Translations under genes and position numbers: made by a program
Notes under the pieces: generated by a model
Told to the model about the DNA's origin: nothing
What the model saw: only the letters and a program-made list of their open reading frames with translations
The model's database searches: none
Part shown: piece after piece, positions 11,584 through 21,239 of the stretch
How the letters are laid out: the number at the start of each line of letters is the position of its first letter
Position numbering within the stretch: position 1 is the stretch's first letter
From: Turritopsis dohrnii
Lineage: Eukaryota > Cnidaria > Hydrozoa > Anthoathecata > Oceaniidae
Assembly (NCBI GenBank): GCA_027922465.2
Contig: BQMF02000002.1
Coordinates: 2,604,001 to 2,668,000 of the forward strand
Length of the DNA stretch: 64,000 nt
Reading direction: 5' to 3'

Positions 11584-12472
11584 TACCTTATCGGACAAAA
11601 CTTAGTCGGACAAAATTTTAGTCACCTCCAAATATTTTAGTCACTTTTGTCCGACTAATAATATTGTCCGACTAAAATTTTGGTCCTTTTCTAAAATTTC
11701 ATAACTTACTTTAATTTTCGATAAGGATTATCAAAAAGCGTGTGGGAGTGGCGCACATTACTGTAAGTTCTAGATATGTATAGGAAAACGAGGGGAAAGG
11801 CATATTTAATAAAAACAGTTTTGCCAACGTGAAAAACATATGTCCAACAAAATCATCATACTGCGACGGTACAATGTTGCCGTCGGAAAAAAATCCTAAT
11901 TAGCTAAAAGGGTTGTAGTATAATTTTATTTTTCAATTTCAATGTTATATTCCTGATCAGTATAAAAATCTATTTTGGTTCCTGCATTGGCTTCAGGCGT
12001 TTCTTCCATTATGGCTGTCTTCTTCATTTTCTTTTGAATTACCTCGCTATCACTTTCATCGGAAGTTTCTGTTATTACCGGTGCTTTTCTCTTTTCCTGT
12101 GGATTCCTTCCTGGAATAAGCGAGGCTATTAAAAAGGTCCAATTTGTTTACGAAAGGTTCGAGAATAAACAATGAACATCATAATATTATTTATCAAAAC
12201 ACTATACCACTTTAGAAATTGTTTATTTATGACTAAGTCATGTAAAAATATTGTATTCGTTGTTGAGAAAAAGAAAAATCATAAAGAAATTCTCAATATT
12301 TAAAATTTTGTAATTAAACTGATAAGAAGAAAAATTCTGAAAAAAATGATTTGGACCAAATATTTAGTCGGACATAATAATTAGTCGGACAAAATTATTA
12401 GTCGGACAAAATTTTAGTCACTTTCAAAAAATTTAGTCACTTTTGTCCGACTAAGTTTTGTCCGATAAGGTA
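11584..12472. mobile_element. CTTATCGG-family element B with acidic exon relic
   Basis: An 889-bp element whose termini are inverted copies of TACCTTATCGGACAAAACTT. The block AGTCGGACAAAA, with AGTCACTTTTGTCC nearby, recurs several times just inside both ends. The minus strand from about 12113 to 11929 is an open, acidic and basic frame. It is preceded by a plausible splice acceptor (CTTATTCCAG), contains ETSDESDSEVIQKK and ends at TAA. I infer it is the last exon of a lost transposase or passenger gene. Confidence 0.72.
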
Positions 12473-12726
12473 CTCACATCTACGTCGCAAACATTTTTTT
12501 TTGTTGTTGTTGTTTCTTTTCGCCATTACCGTTACATTACATTAAAAATATTTCGTGAATTTATGCATTTGACACATCTGCCTGAAGTTAGAAGCGGTAA
12601 AACTTCTAACCAGGGTCATTTAAAAACTTTTCCGCCTCCGGTATGTTTTAATTAAAATCGATATTTTGTTCAACTGTCGTTCGCTGTAGGTTAAAGTCAG
12701 AAATTTGATACACCGCATTTCCTCTT

Positions 12727-13137
12727 TGAAGCTCCCCCTTCCCTTAAGCGTCCCCCTATTATAAGCGCCCCCTGAATTCAAAATTAATTTAATAAACGCC
12801 TTCTCTAATAAGCGCCCGGGCGTTTATTAAAAATAACAAATTTTCCTCAGCCTAGATCCAACCACTTTAAGCTCCAATGAGCAATATCGGGAAATCGGGA
12901 TTCATGGCATATTTTATTATTACTAATAGAATAATACCAGTAAAACAAAAACCGGAAATATCCGTGATCCTCCACTAAAATTGATTGTTCAATGGATTCA
13001 AACGTGGATAGATCTCGATGGTGATATAATCAAGAATAATTCCATTCCTTTACTTTATTCAATAGCAAATGATTTTGTTGTATGGATTTTCAAAACAATT
13101 TAATAAGCGCCCCTCTCTAATAAGCGCCCCCTCTAAT
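12727..13137. mobile_element. Degraded GCGCCC-family element with transposase-like fragment
   Basis: Clusters of TAAGCGCCC and AATAAGCGCCCGGGCG lie at 12730-12833 and 13095-13137, with imperfect ends. Between them, on the plus strand near 12945-13060, a frame reads TGNIRDPPLKLIVQWIQTW and continues with DLDGDIIKNNS. This resembles the C-terminal region of Tigger/pogo transposases (GN-x-R-x-P ... W-x-x-x-x-W ... I-x-x-S). The link to pogo is tentative. The right end lies 14 bases beyond the stop of fucosyltransferase copy 1. Confidence 0.5.
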
Positions 13138-13151
13138 AATGAAAGCCGCAT

Positions 13152-14294
13152 TTAAACCTTTTGATTCAGCCATTCAGCATACTGTGGGAAATCGCAATCG
13201 GCATGTCGTTTCTCCCACAAATCATACTTTATCGGGTATCTGTCGTTGCTATGGAGTTTAGTACACAGATCGCAAACAACCTTTGGATCCCAGGGACTAT
13301 TACGCAAAACATACTTCTTTCTCCACTGAAAATACTCATTGTATTTCTCATCGTCCTTATCCAGCATTTTCAAATAATCTGCAAATTCTTTAATGTTTTT
13401 GAAGTCTAAAGGGTTTATGTATGAACCTGGTATGACTAGCTTTGGATTGGAATAATTCGAACCACCGAGAACAATCGGGACAGTATTTCCGAGAAATCCT
13501 TGCGAGTAGTATTTTTCGGTAATGTAATCTTTGCAAAAAGAATTTTCAGCTGCAAGGTAAAATTTATACTTCCGAAGTTCTTTTCTGCAATCATAAGATT
13601 CACAACGTAGCTGATTCTTAAAGGCTTTCGCACATCTTCCGCCAACATCAACTTGTACATATTTTTCTAACTTCTTAACAAATAAATCCCTTTTCTTGTG
13701 GCAGTCAGATACCAACCAAGCAATCATTTTATTTTTACCAGTCGCATAATTTTCAAGTGTTTTGTTATTTGGAGCTGACAAGGTGTGATAAGTACCATAC
13801 GCAGTTCTGATATCCGCATCCAGTTGATAACTCATGTACCAATTAATGTATTTGCTGAAATACGTAAAATTTCCTATTCCTCTTCTCGAATTCTGTCTCG
13901 TAAATAATATCCACACTTGCTTTTCACTTCTTGTTCTGTTTAATCGTTCAATTTCATGCGCAGGAGGTACACCATTCTTATGGAATATCACTGCATCGCT
14001 TTGGTTAAAATAATCCTCTCCTTTTTGATTACATAAAATCACACATTTATCAACTGCACATCCATTTTTCCATTCATCATTCCGCAAAACTGGCATACAC
14101 GGTTTGTTCCTAGGTCCACGCCCATGGAACCATAGAATTATTTTTTCATTCTTGCCTTTTTTGTCAAGGGCATATTTATGTGCTGGAGGTATTTCTACGA
14201 TGTCCCAATATGAATAATTGTTTATGAATATGATAAATAAAACGATTGTAAGTACAAGGCAAATAAAAAAAGATGTTAGGTGTGTATTCTGCAT
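13152..14294 (-). CDS. Alpha-1,3-fucosyltransferase (GT10), copy 1
   Basis: A 380-residue type II Golgi membrane protein expected to transfer fucose from GDP-fucose to N-acetylglucosamine-containing glycans. Residues 8-25 form a hydrophobic signal anchor after a short cytoplasmic tail. Residues 151-162 (NWYMSYQLDADI) match the N-terminal GT10 motif. Residues 245-261 (FYLAAENSFCKDYITEK) are the donor-binding signature, followed by VPIVLGGSNY. The length is normal for the family. The coding region has no intron, but the leader has one (14298-14386). The start is the first ATG after the leader acceptor and gives the anchor its usual position. The paralog at 19807-20946 is closely similar. The exact acceptor specificity cannot be read from sequence. 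Confidence 0.93.
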   Translation of the reverse strand: MQNTHLTSFFICLVLTIVLFIIFINNYSYWDIVEIPPAHKYALDKKGKNEKIILWFHGRGPRNKPCMPVLRNDEWKNGCAVDKCVILCNQKGEDYFNQSDAVIFHKNGVPPAHEIERLNRTRSEKQVWILFTRQNSRRGIGNFTYFSKYINWYMSYQLDADIRTAYGTYHTLSAPNNKTLENYATGKNKMIAWLVSDCHKKRDLFVKKLEKYVQVDVGGRCAKAFKNQLRCESYDCRKELRKYKFYLAAENSFCKDYITEKYYSQGFLGNTVPIVLGGSNYSNPKLVIPGSYINPLDFKNIKEFADYLKMLDKDDEKYNEYFQWRKKYVLRNSPWDPKVVCDLCTKLHSNDRYPIKYDLWEKRHADCDFPQYAEWLNQKV

Positions 14295-14297
14295 ATC

Positions 14298-14386
14298 CTA
14301 CAGATATTTAAGCTGCTATGTCTTGTTTATCTTGAGAGGTTTCTACATGAAAAGATAAAAGTTATTGCTTCATATATTGTGCTTAC
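14298..14386 (-). other. 5'-leader intron of fucosyltransferase copy 1
   Basis: On the minus strand the sequence CTAATTAAG is followed by GTAAGC (donor at 14386). An acceptor ATCTGTAG ends at 14298, three bases before the ATG. Both sites and the 89-bp length are kept in copy 2. Confidence 0.7.
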
Positions 14387-14459
14387 CTTAATTAGATAAG
14401 CTGGAAAGAAACGAAATCCACGGACCACACTAAGGCTTTCTTCTCTTTCTTCTACACTT

Positions 14460-15358
14460 ATGCTTCGACATCGCTCAAACAAATTTAGTAAATATTACCT
14501 TTACGTAGGGATTATTTACATTAGGAGAATAATCAACAGTTGGAGCTAAAAAGCAATAAGCTGTTAAAGGATTGGTTATCGCAAAATAAATACATTAAAC
14601 TTCCAAACCAAACATTAATTAGGGAATCCACGTCAGAGGAATCAATATAAATCAGCATACTTACGTTATGTTGACTATCAGATAAATAATTTTAAAATCA
14701 TAAAGACAACTAGGACAGTTAAAGACAAATAAAGACAATTAGGACAACGATGGATTAACTGCTTTTTTCTTGTGTCGTTATCAATGCTTTGTGATAGTAA
14801 AGCTAGCACATCTGAAATACAATAAAAGTCAATTTACTCAATTTATAATGAAGGCCATTTTATAAACACAATAAAAAAATTAAAAATCATCACACAATAA
14901 AAAGATTTTTATTTGCCATTTTTTAGATTAATTGTTATGGGAAATTAATACGCAAAGCTATGCTTAAAACTTTTTAAACGCTTCATCAGCAGAACAAAAG
15001 ATAATTACGTCATTAAAAAGTCAGCAACATGTCAGTTAATTGACTTTTAAGAATTTAATGAACCAAATCGTTGAGTTTTTCTTCAATATTTTCGAAGAAC
15101 AAATATTTTGGCAAACATTTTGATTAATGGGTAGAGCATGAAAATCTCTTTCTTGTGATATAAAATTCACATTATTTTATCAGACATGTAATGAAAAATA
15201 CGCCTTGAAAGTTGGTGGATAAGACATTTTGATACACACGGTAACTATTATAATTTAATCTGCTTGAATGCATTAAATTCGTAATTAATAATTAGCTTCA
15301 TAATGTAACTAAGTACGTAGAGGACATCGAATTCGTTAATTACGATTTGACGGCCTTA
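14460..15358. other. Upstream and intergenic sequence
   Basis: The part nearest copy 1 (to about 14510) is homologous to sequence upstream of copy 2. Beyond that I see no gene or clear repeat. Confidence 0.45.
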
Positions 15359-15360
15359 TA

Positions 15361-16540
15361 CAGTGAACTCTTGGCCCCGATATAACGAACATCTCGATTT
15401 TATGAATGAAACTCTGTCCCTTGGTTTTCTCCCTAAGAAACCCCTCTTAAAACCCTTCTATATAGCGAACTCCCAAAATGTAGTATACTCACTTTAACGA
15501 GCACAATCTTTCCCGTCCACGAAGAACAAAATCTCCATGTAAACCCAGGGTAAAAGGGATACAGGTATTTGTCATTTTTAGAACTTTCTACATTAACGAA
15601 AATAAGAAATTACTTTGAAATTATATGAAATGTGTAAATCAAGTAATTAACATGAATTTTAAAATTTGGTGGCGTTAATTAAGGTATTGCGTAATTCTTT
15701 CCTACGTTAACTTTTATCGAATCTTAATTTTGTAGAAATATTTTTCCAGCGTTCCAGCTTTTCCTGGATATTCCGTAGGCTCATGGAAAAATAACAGTTC
15801 ATTGGTCTCACATTTTGATCTATTGACTAGCTATAATCATTCCTACGTAATAAAGTACAAAAAATATTAAAACATTTCTGTATCTTTTTTTGTCACCTTT
15901 TTGTCACTAAGTCATTGTTCGCTTCGTAATCTCTGTCATCATATTGGTCATCGCTATCTTCATCTTTTTCACCGTCTCTGTTACTTTCGACCCCTAGTTC
16001 ACGCAGGATTTCTTTGCAATCGTCTTGATTTTCTCCAGTTAAAGGATGCTCAACGCTCTTGATCTTTGCAATTAATATAGATTAGTTTTTCAATTTTAAG
16101 CATTTTTTAAATTGGGATATGTAAAATGATATTCTGTTGAAGCTTTATTAGGACATTTTGTTTTGTTAGAAGCTCTCTACGGTTCTGAAATTCCATTACA
16201 GTTTTCAACTGCAAAAGTCATTGTAGAATTCACTTATTTTCGAGAAATTCCTCAAAAACGTATTTGTTTCAATAAAAATAGCCAGTCACCGAAATTGTAG
16301 TTATACAATTATTATTAACCTTTATTTAAATAAAGTTGGGCAGAAAATTGAGCTTCCTGGGATAAAAAATTCCACTTTTTCTAAAAATTAGAGACTGTAA
16401 TTTAGGAATCATACATCCTAATTGACTCACAATATTATCAATTAGAGTAGATATTTTGATAAAAAGGACTTTAATTTGACACATTACCAAAGTTTTTCAT
16501 TAAGAGCATTCAATGTAGGAAATATTCCATCGATTAAAAC
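15361..16540 (-). mobile_element. Tigger/pogo-type element relic 1
   Basis: TA plus CAGTGAACTC at 15359-15370 is followed by GATATAACGAAC-type text typical of Tigger termini. On the minus strand, about 16070-15914 is open and reads KIKSVEHPLTGENQDDCKE and on into an acidic tail (KDEDSDDQYDDRD), like a transposase C-terminus. Positions 16003-16540 are duplicated at 25208-25750. No right-hand terminus is found. Confidence 0.55.
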
Positions 16541-17634
16541 TTAAAAAAACAAAAAAAAAATGACATAGTAAGAACGCTGTGCAACGATCAAATGACCTAC
16601 AACAATTTTGCATTGACGAAGGGTAAGGTTAAAAAATAGATCGTCACCAGTGGGAAATGAACCCTGACCTCTTGCATGAATTTTGAGAGTGATAGCCAGT
16701 ATTGCCTAACATCAAAATCACCAAAATGACGAAATGAAAGACCAAATGCAATATGATTTTTGCTTTAAGTACTTCAATTGACAGAATGTTTAAAACCGCT
16801 GAGTCAACATTACGAAACGGCCGTATCGAAAGTATCGTCAAAGAAGACAATTTTACACAAAATATTAAATCGAAAAAATGTGAAAAGGCTTACTTTTCAA
16901 GCGTATTGCTTGCAAATAAAACCTAACCCTAACCCAAACAAATAAAACCTAACCCTAACCCAAACAGATGAATAAGTGGACTAAACTGACAAAAGAACAC
17001 GTTGAAGTCAGCATTTGCAGTCACGATCCCAAAAGTTCCTAAAATTTCATTGCAGCCCTGGTAGCCAATGTCTTTGAAAGTCATTGAAAGTCATTAGTTA
17101 GCAATCGATCTTTCATTAGCGTTTGTTCGCTCGTAATTCCAGAGTCTTTTTGTCCACAGTTCTAGCCTGGATCACACGTTTCAGGCAGATACCACTCAAA
17201 CTAAGCCTGGTATAGAGGCTGTTTGTTGATCTGTTGATTTGTTAATTCAGAATTGTTTCTTTATGGATTATTGATTATTGATTACTATATCATCAGGGTG
17301 AGTGCGGCCTCTATTAAAACGTGATCTTGCCCACACGCTCGGATGGAGTTTATGTTTTTGGAAAAGAAAGCAAAGGAAACAGTTTTTTATCGGAGGAGCA
17401 AAGGAATTTACAATATTGTGACCGCATATTATTAAGTGAACATGCTTTTATATAATGATGTGTTGTAAGCTATCGCTGATTTGGAGTTAGAAAGAGCTCT
17501 GCTGCCTCAATGCACCCACCAATATTGACGTGTTTTCAATGTTACCCTGTCTCAACTAAGAATTAAATAAAATGCACAAAAAATAGAATGTGTAGAAATG
17601 TAATGTAATGTCTTGCATTTGAAGATGTTTCAGT
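16541..17634. other. Intergenic sequence with short telomere-like duplication
   Basis: Positions 16915-16966 hold two copies of a unit containing CCTAACCCTAACCC, which resembles the TTAGGG telomere repeat but is very short. No gene is seen. A 68-codon minus frame at 16644-16850 has no features. Confidence 0.5.
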
Positions 17635-17685
17635 TTGTTTGGATCACTGGATTTGCTTTATACAGTGCATCAAGTCGATAACGAT

Positions 17686-17863
17686 CCTATTGCAAAACGC
17701 TCCATGAACGCCTTCATATGGATAGGGCCCAAGCAGCAAGATGCAAAATGGCAGATCCAAAATCCTCATCTAAACAACGCTGAACTCAGTAAAGTGTTGG
17801 GAGTGGTTGCGGATGAAACATAAACAGGATCACCCTGATTATAAATATCAATTGAAAGAGGAA
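17686..17863 (+). pseudogene. Sox-type HMG box pseudogene fragment
   Basis: The first frame reads AKRSMNAFIWIGPKQQ and then NPHLNNAELSKVLG, which match the start and middle of a Sox HMG box (KRPMNAF..., PHLHNAELSK.LG). A +1 frameshift then gives KHKQDHPDYKYQ (17816-17851), the C-terminal HMG signature. About 20 residues of helix 2-3 (normally LW...EKRPF...AERLR) are missing between the two, and the original frame stops at TAA. The DNA-binding domain is therefore broken. The PHL-NAELSK wording is closest to SoxE/SoxF-like boxes. No flanking Sox exons are recognised. Confidence 0.78.
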
Positions 17864-18039
17864 AACAATTCACAATATGTATGCAACATAATGTAGTTAA
17901 ACATTTAATTGACTTTAGGACACCCGTGGTATGGAGTAAATTATTTAAAATACCCGTGGTTTCCCCTCCTCCTCCTCCTCTTACTACTGCTACTACTCCA
18001 AGTTATGAACGCTTTCGTGCAACGTTTACATTGCACGAA

Positions 18040-18180
18040 TTTGCATTTTCAGCCAAATTTCATAAAAATTTGCACAAAGCACAATTGAAAAGTGCTGATT
18101 TCAAATTTCACAATTATGTTGACAGGTTTGACTAAAATTGGGTATTTAAGGCCAAATTTGGACCAAATTTGCAAAGTTCT
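18040..18180 (+). repeat. 128-bp dispersed repeat unit (left of RT fragment)
   Basis: It contains AAATTTGCACAAAGCACA, GTGCTGATTTCAAATTT and GGCCAAATTTGGACCAAATT in the same order as the tandem units at 18910-19260. Confidence 0.6.
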
Positions 18181-18222
18181 ATTCACACAAGGATATTGCT
18201 GTTCTATTCACACAAGGATATT

Positions 18223-18912
18223 CAAGAGGTTTAAAAAGTTCTTACCAACGACTTTTGCTCCCTTGCTGATTGGCTTCAACAAAATGAACTTATTATTAAC
18301 ACTAAAAAAGGAAAAACCGAAGTTATGGTGTTCGGTACCAGTAAACGTTTAAACAAATTGGATGACCCGCAACTACAGATATACCATCACCATTCACCTA
18401 TTAACAACACGAGAACGTATAAATACCTCGGATTAACGTTGAACAAAACACTTAACATGTCAGAACACTTGCAAAACACCATAAAGAAAGCCTCTTCAAG
18501 AATAAACCTGATAAAGAAAATGCGATCCCATCTGGACTCAAAAACTACTGCTTTGGTCTACAAATCGATGATCATACCAATATTAACTTACTGTTCGTTA
18601 GCAACGCATGGAATGGTACCAGCTACGTTTGAGGAAAAACCAAGTGCCTTAGAACGACGAGCCCAGAAAATTGTTGGTACACTTTTAACAGTACCATCAT
18701 CAGATAAAAATGAAACGAGTAGCCGCCTATGTTCATCGATGTATTAACAAAAGTGCAATTAAAAACTTTGAGAATTACTTCGAAATTTTGGAATCAAGAA
18801 TAAACACACGAAACAATGGGCATATGATACGAGTACCGAAGGTGAAATTGGAAGCTGCTCGGTCCTCCTTTTATTTTACAGGAGCATTAACATTCAACAA
18901 TTTACCTGATTT
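18223..18912 (+). pseudogene. Non-LTR retrotransposon reverse transcriptase, C-terminal fragment
   Basis: Translation from about 18240 gives LADWLQQNELIINTKKGKTE and then MVFGTSKRLNK, TRTYKYLGLTLNK and KKMRSHLDSKTTALVYKSM. This is the thumb and C-terminal region of Jockey/CR1-type LINE reverse transcriptases. Around 18700-18712 the frame shifts and continues with KRVAAYVHRCINKSAIKNFE, the usual downstream segment. The catalytic palm (F/YADD) is absent, so this is a 5'-truncated dead copy. A 22-base direct repeat (18177-18198 and 18201-18222, starting GTTCTATTCACACAAGG) lies at its left edge. Confidence 0.8.
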
Positions 18913-19260
18913 CGAATTTAGGCCAAGTTTGGACCAAATTTCCATAGTTCTTCAAATTTCAAAAAATTTTGCACAGATCACATTTGAAAGGTGCTGATTT
19001 TAAATTTGACAGCCGTTTTGTCAGATTTGACTAAAATTGGACAATTTGGGTCAAATCTGGACCAAAATTCCAAAGTTCTTCAATTTTCATGAAATTTTGC
19101 ATGGGATCACATTTGAAAGGTGCTGATTTCAGATTTGACAGTCGTTTTGTCAGATTTGACTAAAATTGAACAATCTGGGCCAAATTTGGACGAAATTTCG
19201 AAAGTTCTGCAATATTCATATATTCAGATGTTAATTGTGAATTTTCCAGTCATTTTGTTA
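18910..19260 (+). repeat. Tandem array of a 128-bp repeat
   Basis: The anchor GGCCAA(A/G)TTTGGACC recurs at 18921, 19049 and 19178, a period of 128-129 bases. Each unit also carries TTTGAAAGGTGCTGATTT and GTCAGATTTGACTAAAATTG. Related single units appear at 18040-18180, about 40020-40100 and about 63050-63175, and a weaker one near 47585-47650. Confidence 0.75.
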
Positions 19261-19376
19261 GATTTGACCATAATTTGGCAATTTGGCAATGTTGTATTTT
19301 TTAGACTAGATATGTATCGCTGTGTTACGTCTTGAAGTCTTCAAGCCAAGCGGCTTCTTGTAAATACAGTGAAATA

Positions 19377-19558
19377 CAGTGGAACCTCTATAAACAGGAC
19401 ACCATTGGAACTTGAAAAAAGTGTCCGCTTTATAATTGTCCGCTTTATAGAGACTTTTTCATACGGGTTTGACTGTAAATCCATGCGTTCCTAGATAAAC
19501 TGTCCGTCTTAAAGAGGTATCCGCTTTATATACTGTCCGCTTTATAGAGATTCCACTG
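19377..19558. mobile_element. Tigger-type MITE
   Basis: A 182-bp element with termini CAGTGGAACCTCTATAAA and the inverse of CAGTGGAATCTCTATAAA, flanked by TA on both sides. GTCCGCTTTATA blocks are repeated inside. It has no coding capacity. Confidence 0.88.
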
Positions 19559-19806
19559 TATATTATATAAACGATCATAGTTCCTTGAAAGTAGAAGATG
19601 AGAGCATAATACCTGGTCTTCTCATAATTACATTCTAATTTCATATTGCGTTTTATGATACAGTAACAACATTAATTTCTAAGAAGCATTGAATAACATT
19701 TAACAACGATTATATCTGCTTTCTCGAAAAAATGACCTACACATGAATCTCCCCACTACCGCAATTCTTTATTCTCGTTCCCAATGCAGGATATGTAATA
19801 GTTAAA

Positions 19807-20946
19807 TTATGAAATTGCTTGATTCAGCCATTCAGCATACTGTGGGAAATGGCAGTCAGCATGTCGTTTCTCCCAGAAATCATACTTTATCGGGTATCTG
19901 TCATTAGTATGGAGTTTAGTACACAGATCGCAAACAACCTTTGGATCCCAGGGTCCATTAAGTAAAACATACTTCAATCTCCACTGAAAATACTCATTGT
20001 ATTTCTCATCATCCTTATCCAGCATTTTCAAATAATCTGCAAATTCTTTAATGTTTTTGAAGTCTAAAGGGTTTACGTATGAACCTGGTGTGACTAGCTT
20101 TGGATTGGAATAATTCGAACCACCGAGAACAATCGGGACAGTATCTCCGAGAAATCCTTGCGAGTAGTATTTTTCGGTAATGTAATCTTTGCAAAAAGAG
20201 TTTTCAGCTGCAAGGTAAAATTTATACTTCCGAAGTTCTTTTCTGCAATCATAAGATTCACAACGTAGCTGATTCTTAAAGGCTTTCGCACACTTTTCAC
20301 CAACATCAACTTGTACATATTTTTCTAACTTCTTAACAAATAAATCACTTTCTTGGTTGCAGTCTGATACCAACCAAGCAATCATTTTATTTTTACCAGT
20401 CGCATAATTTTTAAGTGTTTTGTTATTTGGAGCTGGCAAGCTGCGATAAGTACCATATGCAGTTCTGATATCTGCATCCAGTTGATAACTCATGTACCAA
20501 TTAATGTAATTGCTGAAGAATGTAAAATTTCCTATTCCTCTTTTCGCATTCTGTCTCGTAAATAATATCCACACTTGTTTATCACTTCTTGTTCTGTTTA
20601 ATTGTTCAATTTCATGCGCAGGAGGTACATCATTCTTATGAAATATCACTGCATCGCTTTGGTTAAAATAATCCTCTCCTTTTTGATTACATAAAATCAC
20701 ACATTTATCAACTGCACATCCATTTTTCCATTTATCATTTCGCAAAACTGACATGCATGGTTTGTTTTTAGGTCCATGGAACCATAGAATCATTTTTTCA
20801 TTTTTGTCTTTTTTGTCAAGGGCATATTTATGTGTTGGTGGTATTTCTACGGTGTCCCCAAATAAATAATTGTTTATGAATATGATAAATACAGCGATTG
20901 TGAATACAAGGCAAATAAAAAAAGATGTTAGGTGTGTATTCTGCAT
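19807..20946 (-). CDS. Alpha-1,3-fucosyltransferase (GT10), copy 2
   Basis: A 379-residue paralog of the gene at 13152-14294, in the same orientation, with the same layout: short tail, hydrophobic anchor at residues 8-25, NWYMSYQLDADI motif, and FYLAAENSFCKDYITEK followed by VPIVLGGSNYS. Near residue 57 it is two residues shorter (WFHGPKNKP versus WFHGRGPRNKP), and its C-terminus ends NQAIS instead of NQKV. No inactivating change is seen. Homology with copy 1 begins almost exactly at the stop codon and continues upstream through the leader intron. Expected role: Golgi fucosylation of N-acetylglucosamine-containing glycans. The duplication looks recent because the proteins are nearly collinear throughout. 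Confidence 0.93.
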   Translation of the reverse strand: MQNTHLTSFFICLVFTIAVFIIFINNYLFGDTVEIPPTHKYALDKKDKNEKMILWFHGPKNKPCMSVLRNDKWKNGCAVDKCVILCNQKGEDYFNQSDAVIFHKNDVPPAHEIEQLNRTRSDKQVWILFTRQNAKRGIGNFTFFSNYINWYMSYQLDADIRTAYGTYRSLPAPNNKTLKNYATGKNKMIAWLVSDCNQESDLFVKKLEKYVQVDVGEKCAKAFKNQLRCESYDCRKELRKYKFYLAAENSFCKDYITEKYYSQGFLGDTVPIVLGGSNYSNPKLVTPGSYVNPLDFKNIKEFADYLKMLDKDDEKYNEYFQWRLKYVLLNGPWDPKVVCDLCTKLHTNDRYPIKYDFWEKRHADCHFPQYAEWLNQAIS

Positions 20947-20949
20947 GTC

Positions 20950-21038
20950 CTACAGATATTTAAGCTGCTATGTCTTGTTTATCTTGAGAGGTTTCTATAT
21001 GAAAAGATAAAAGTTATTGCTTCATATATTGTGTTTAC
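20950..21038 (-). other. 5'-leader intron of fucosyltransferase copy 2
   Basis: The minus-strand donor GTAAAC at 21038 and acceptor ATCTGTAG at 20950 give the same 89-bp length as in copy 1. Confidence 0.68.
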
Positions 21039-21097
21039 CTTAATTAGATAAGCTGGAAAGGAACGAAATCCACGGACTACACTAGAGGTTTCTTCTC

Positions 21098-21236
21098 CGT
21101 CATTCAGTTTACACCAACACATGGTTGGCTTTTACGTCTAAAATATCACTTTTGATGATAGCGTTCAATAAACGACAATAACCAATAAAATACGAGAAAC
21201 GCTCGACTTTAGTTGACCAGGAATTTCATTGTGCAC
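21098..21236. other. About 130-bp insertion/deletion between the two fucosyltransferase promoters
   Basis: Copy 1 runs directly from TTTCTTCT into ACACTTATGCTTC (about 14436-14466). Copy 2 has about 130 extra bases between the matching sequences and then resumes with CACTTATGCTTCAACATCG. This is either an insertion in copy 2 or a deletion in copy 1. Confidence 0.55.
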
Positions 21237-21239
21237 CAC

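Noticed and set aside
16915..16966. Interstitial telomere
   Set aside because: Only two TAACCC units in each of two copies; too short to call a telomere relic.
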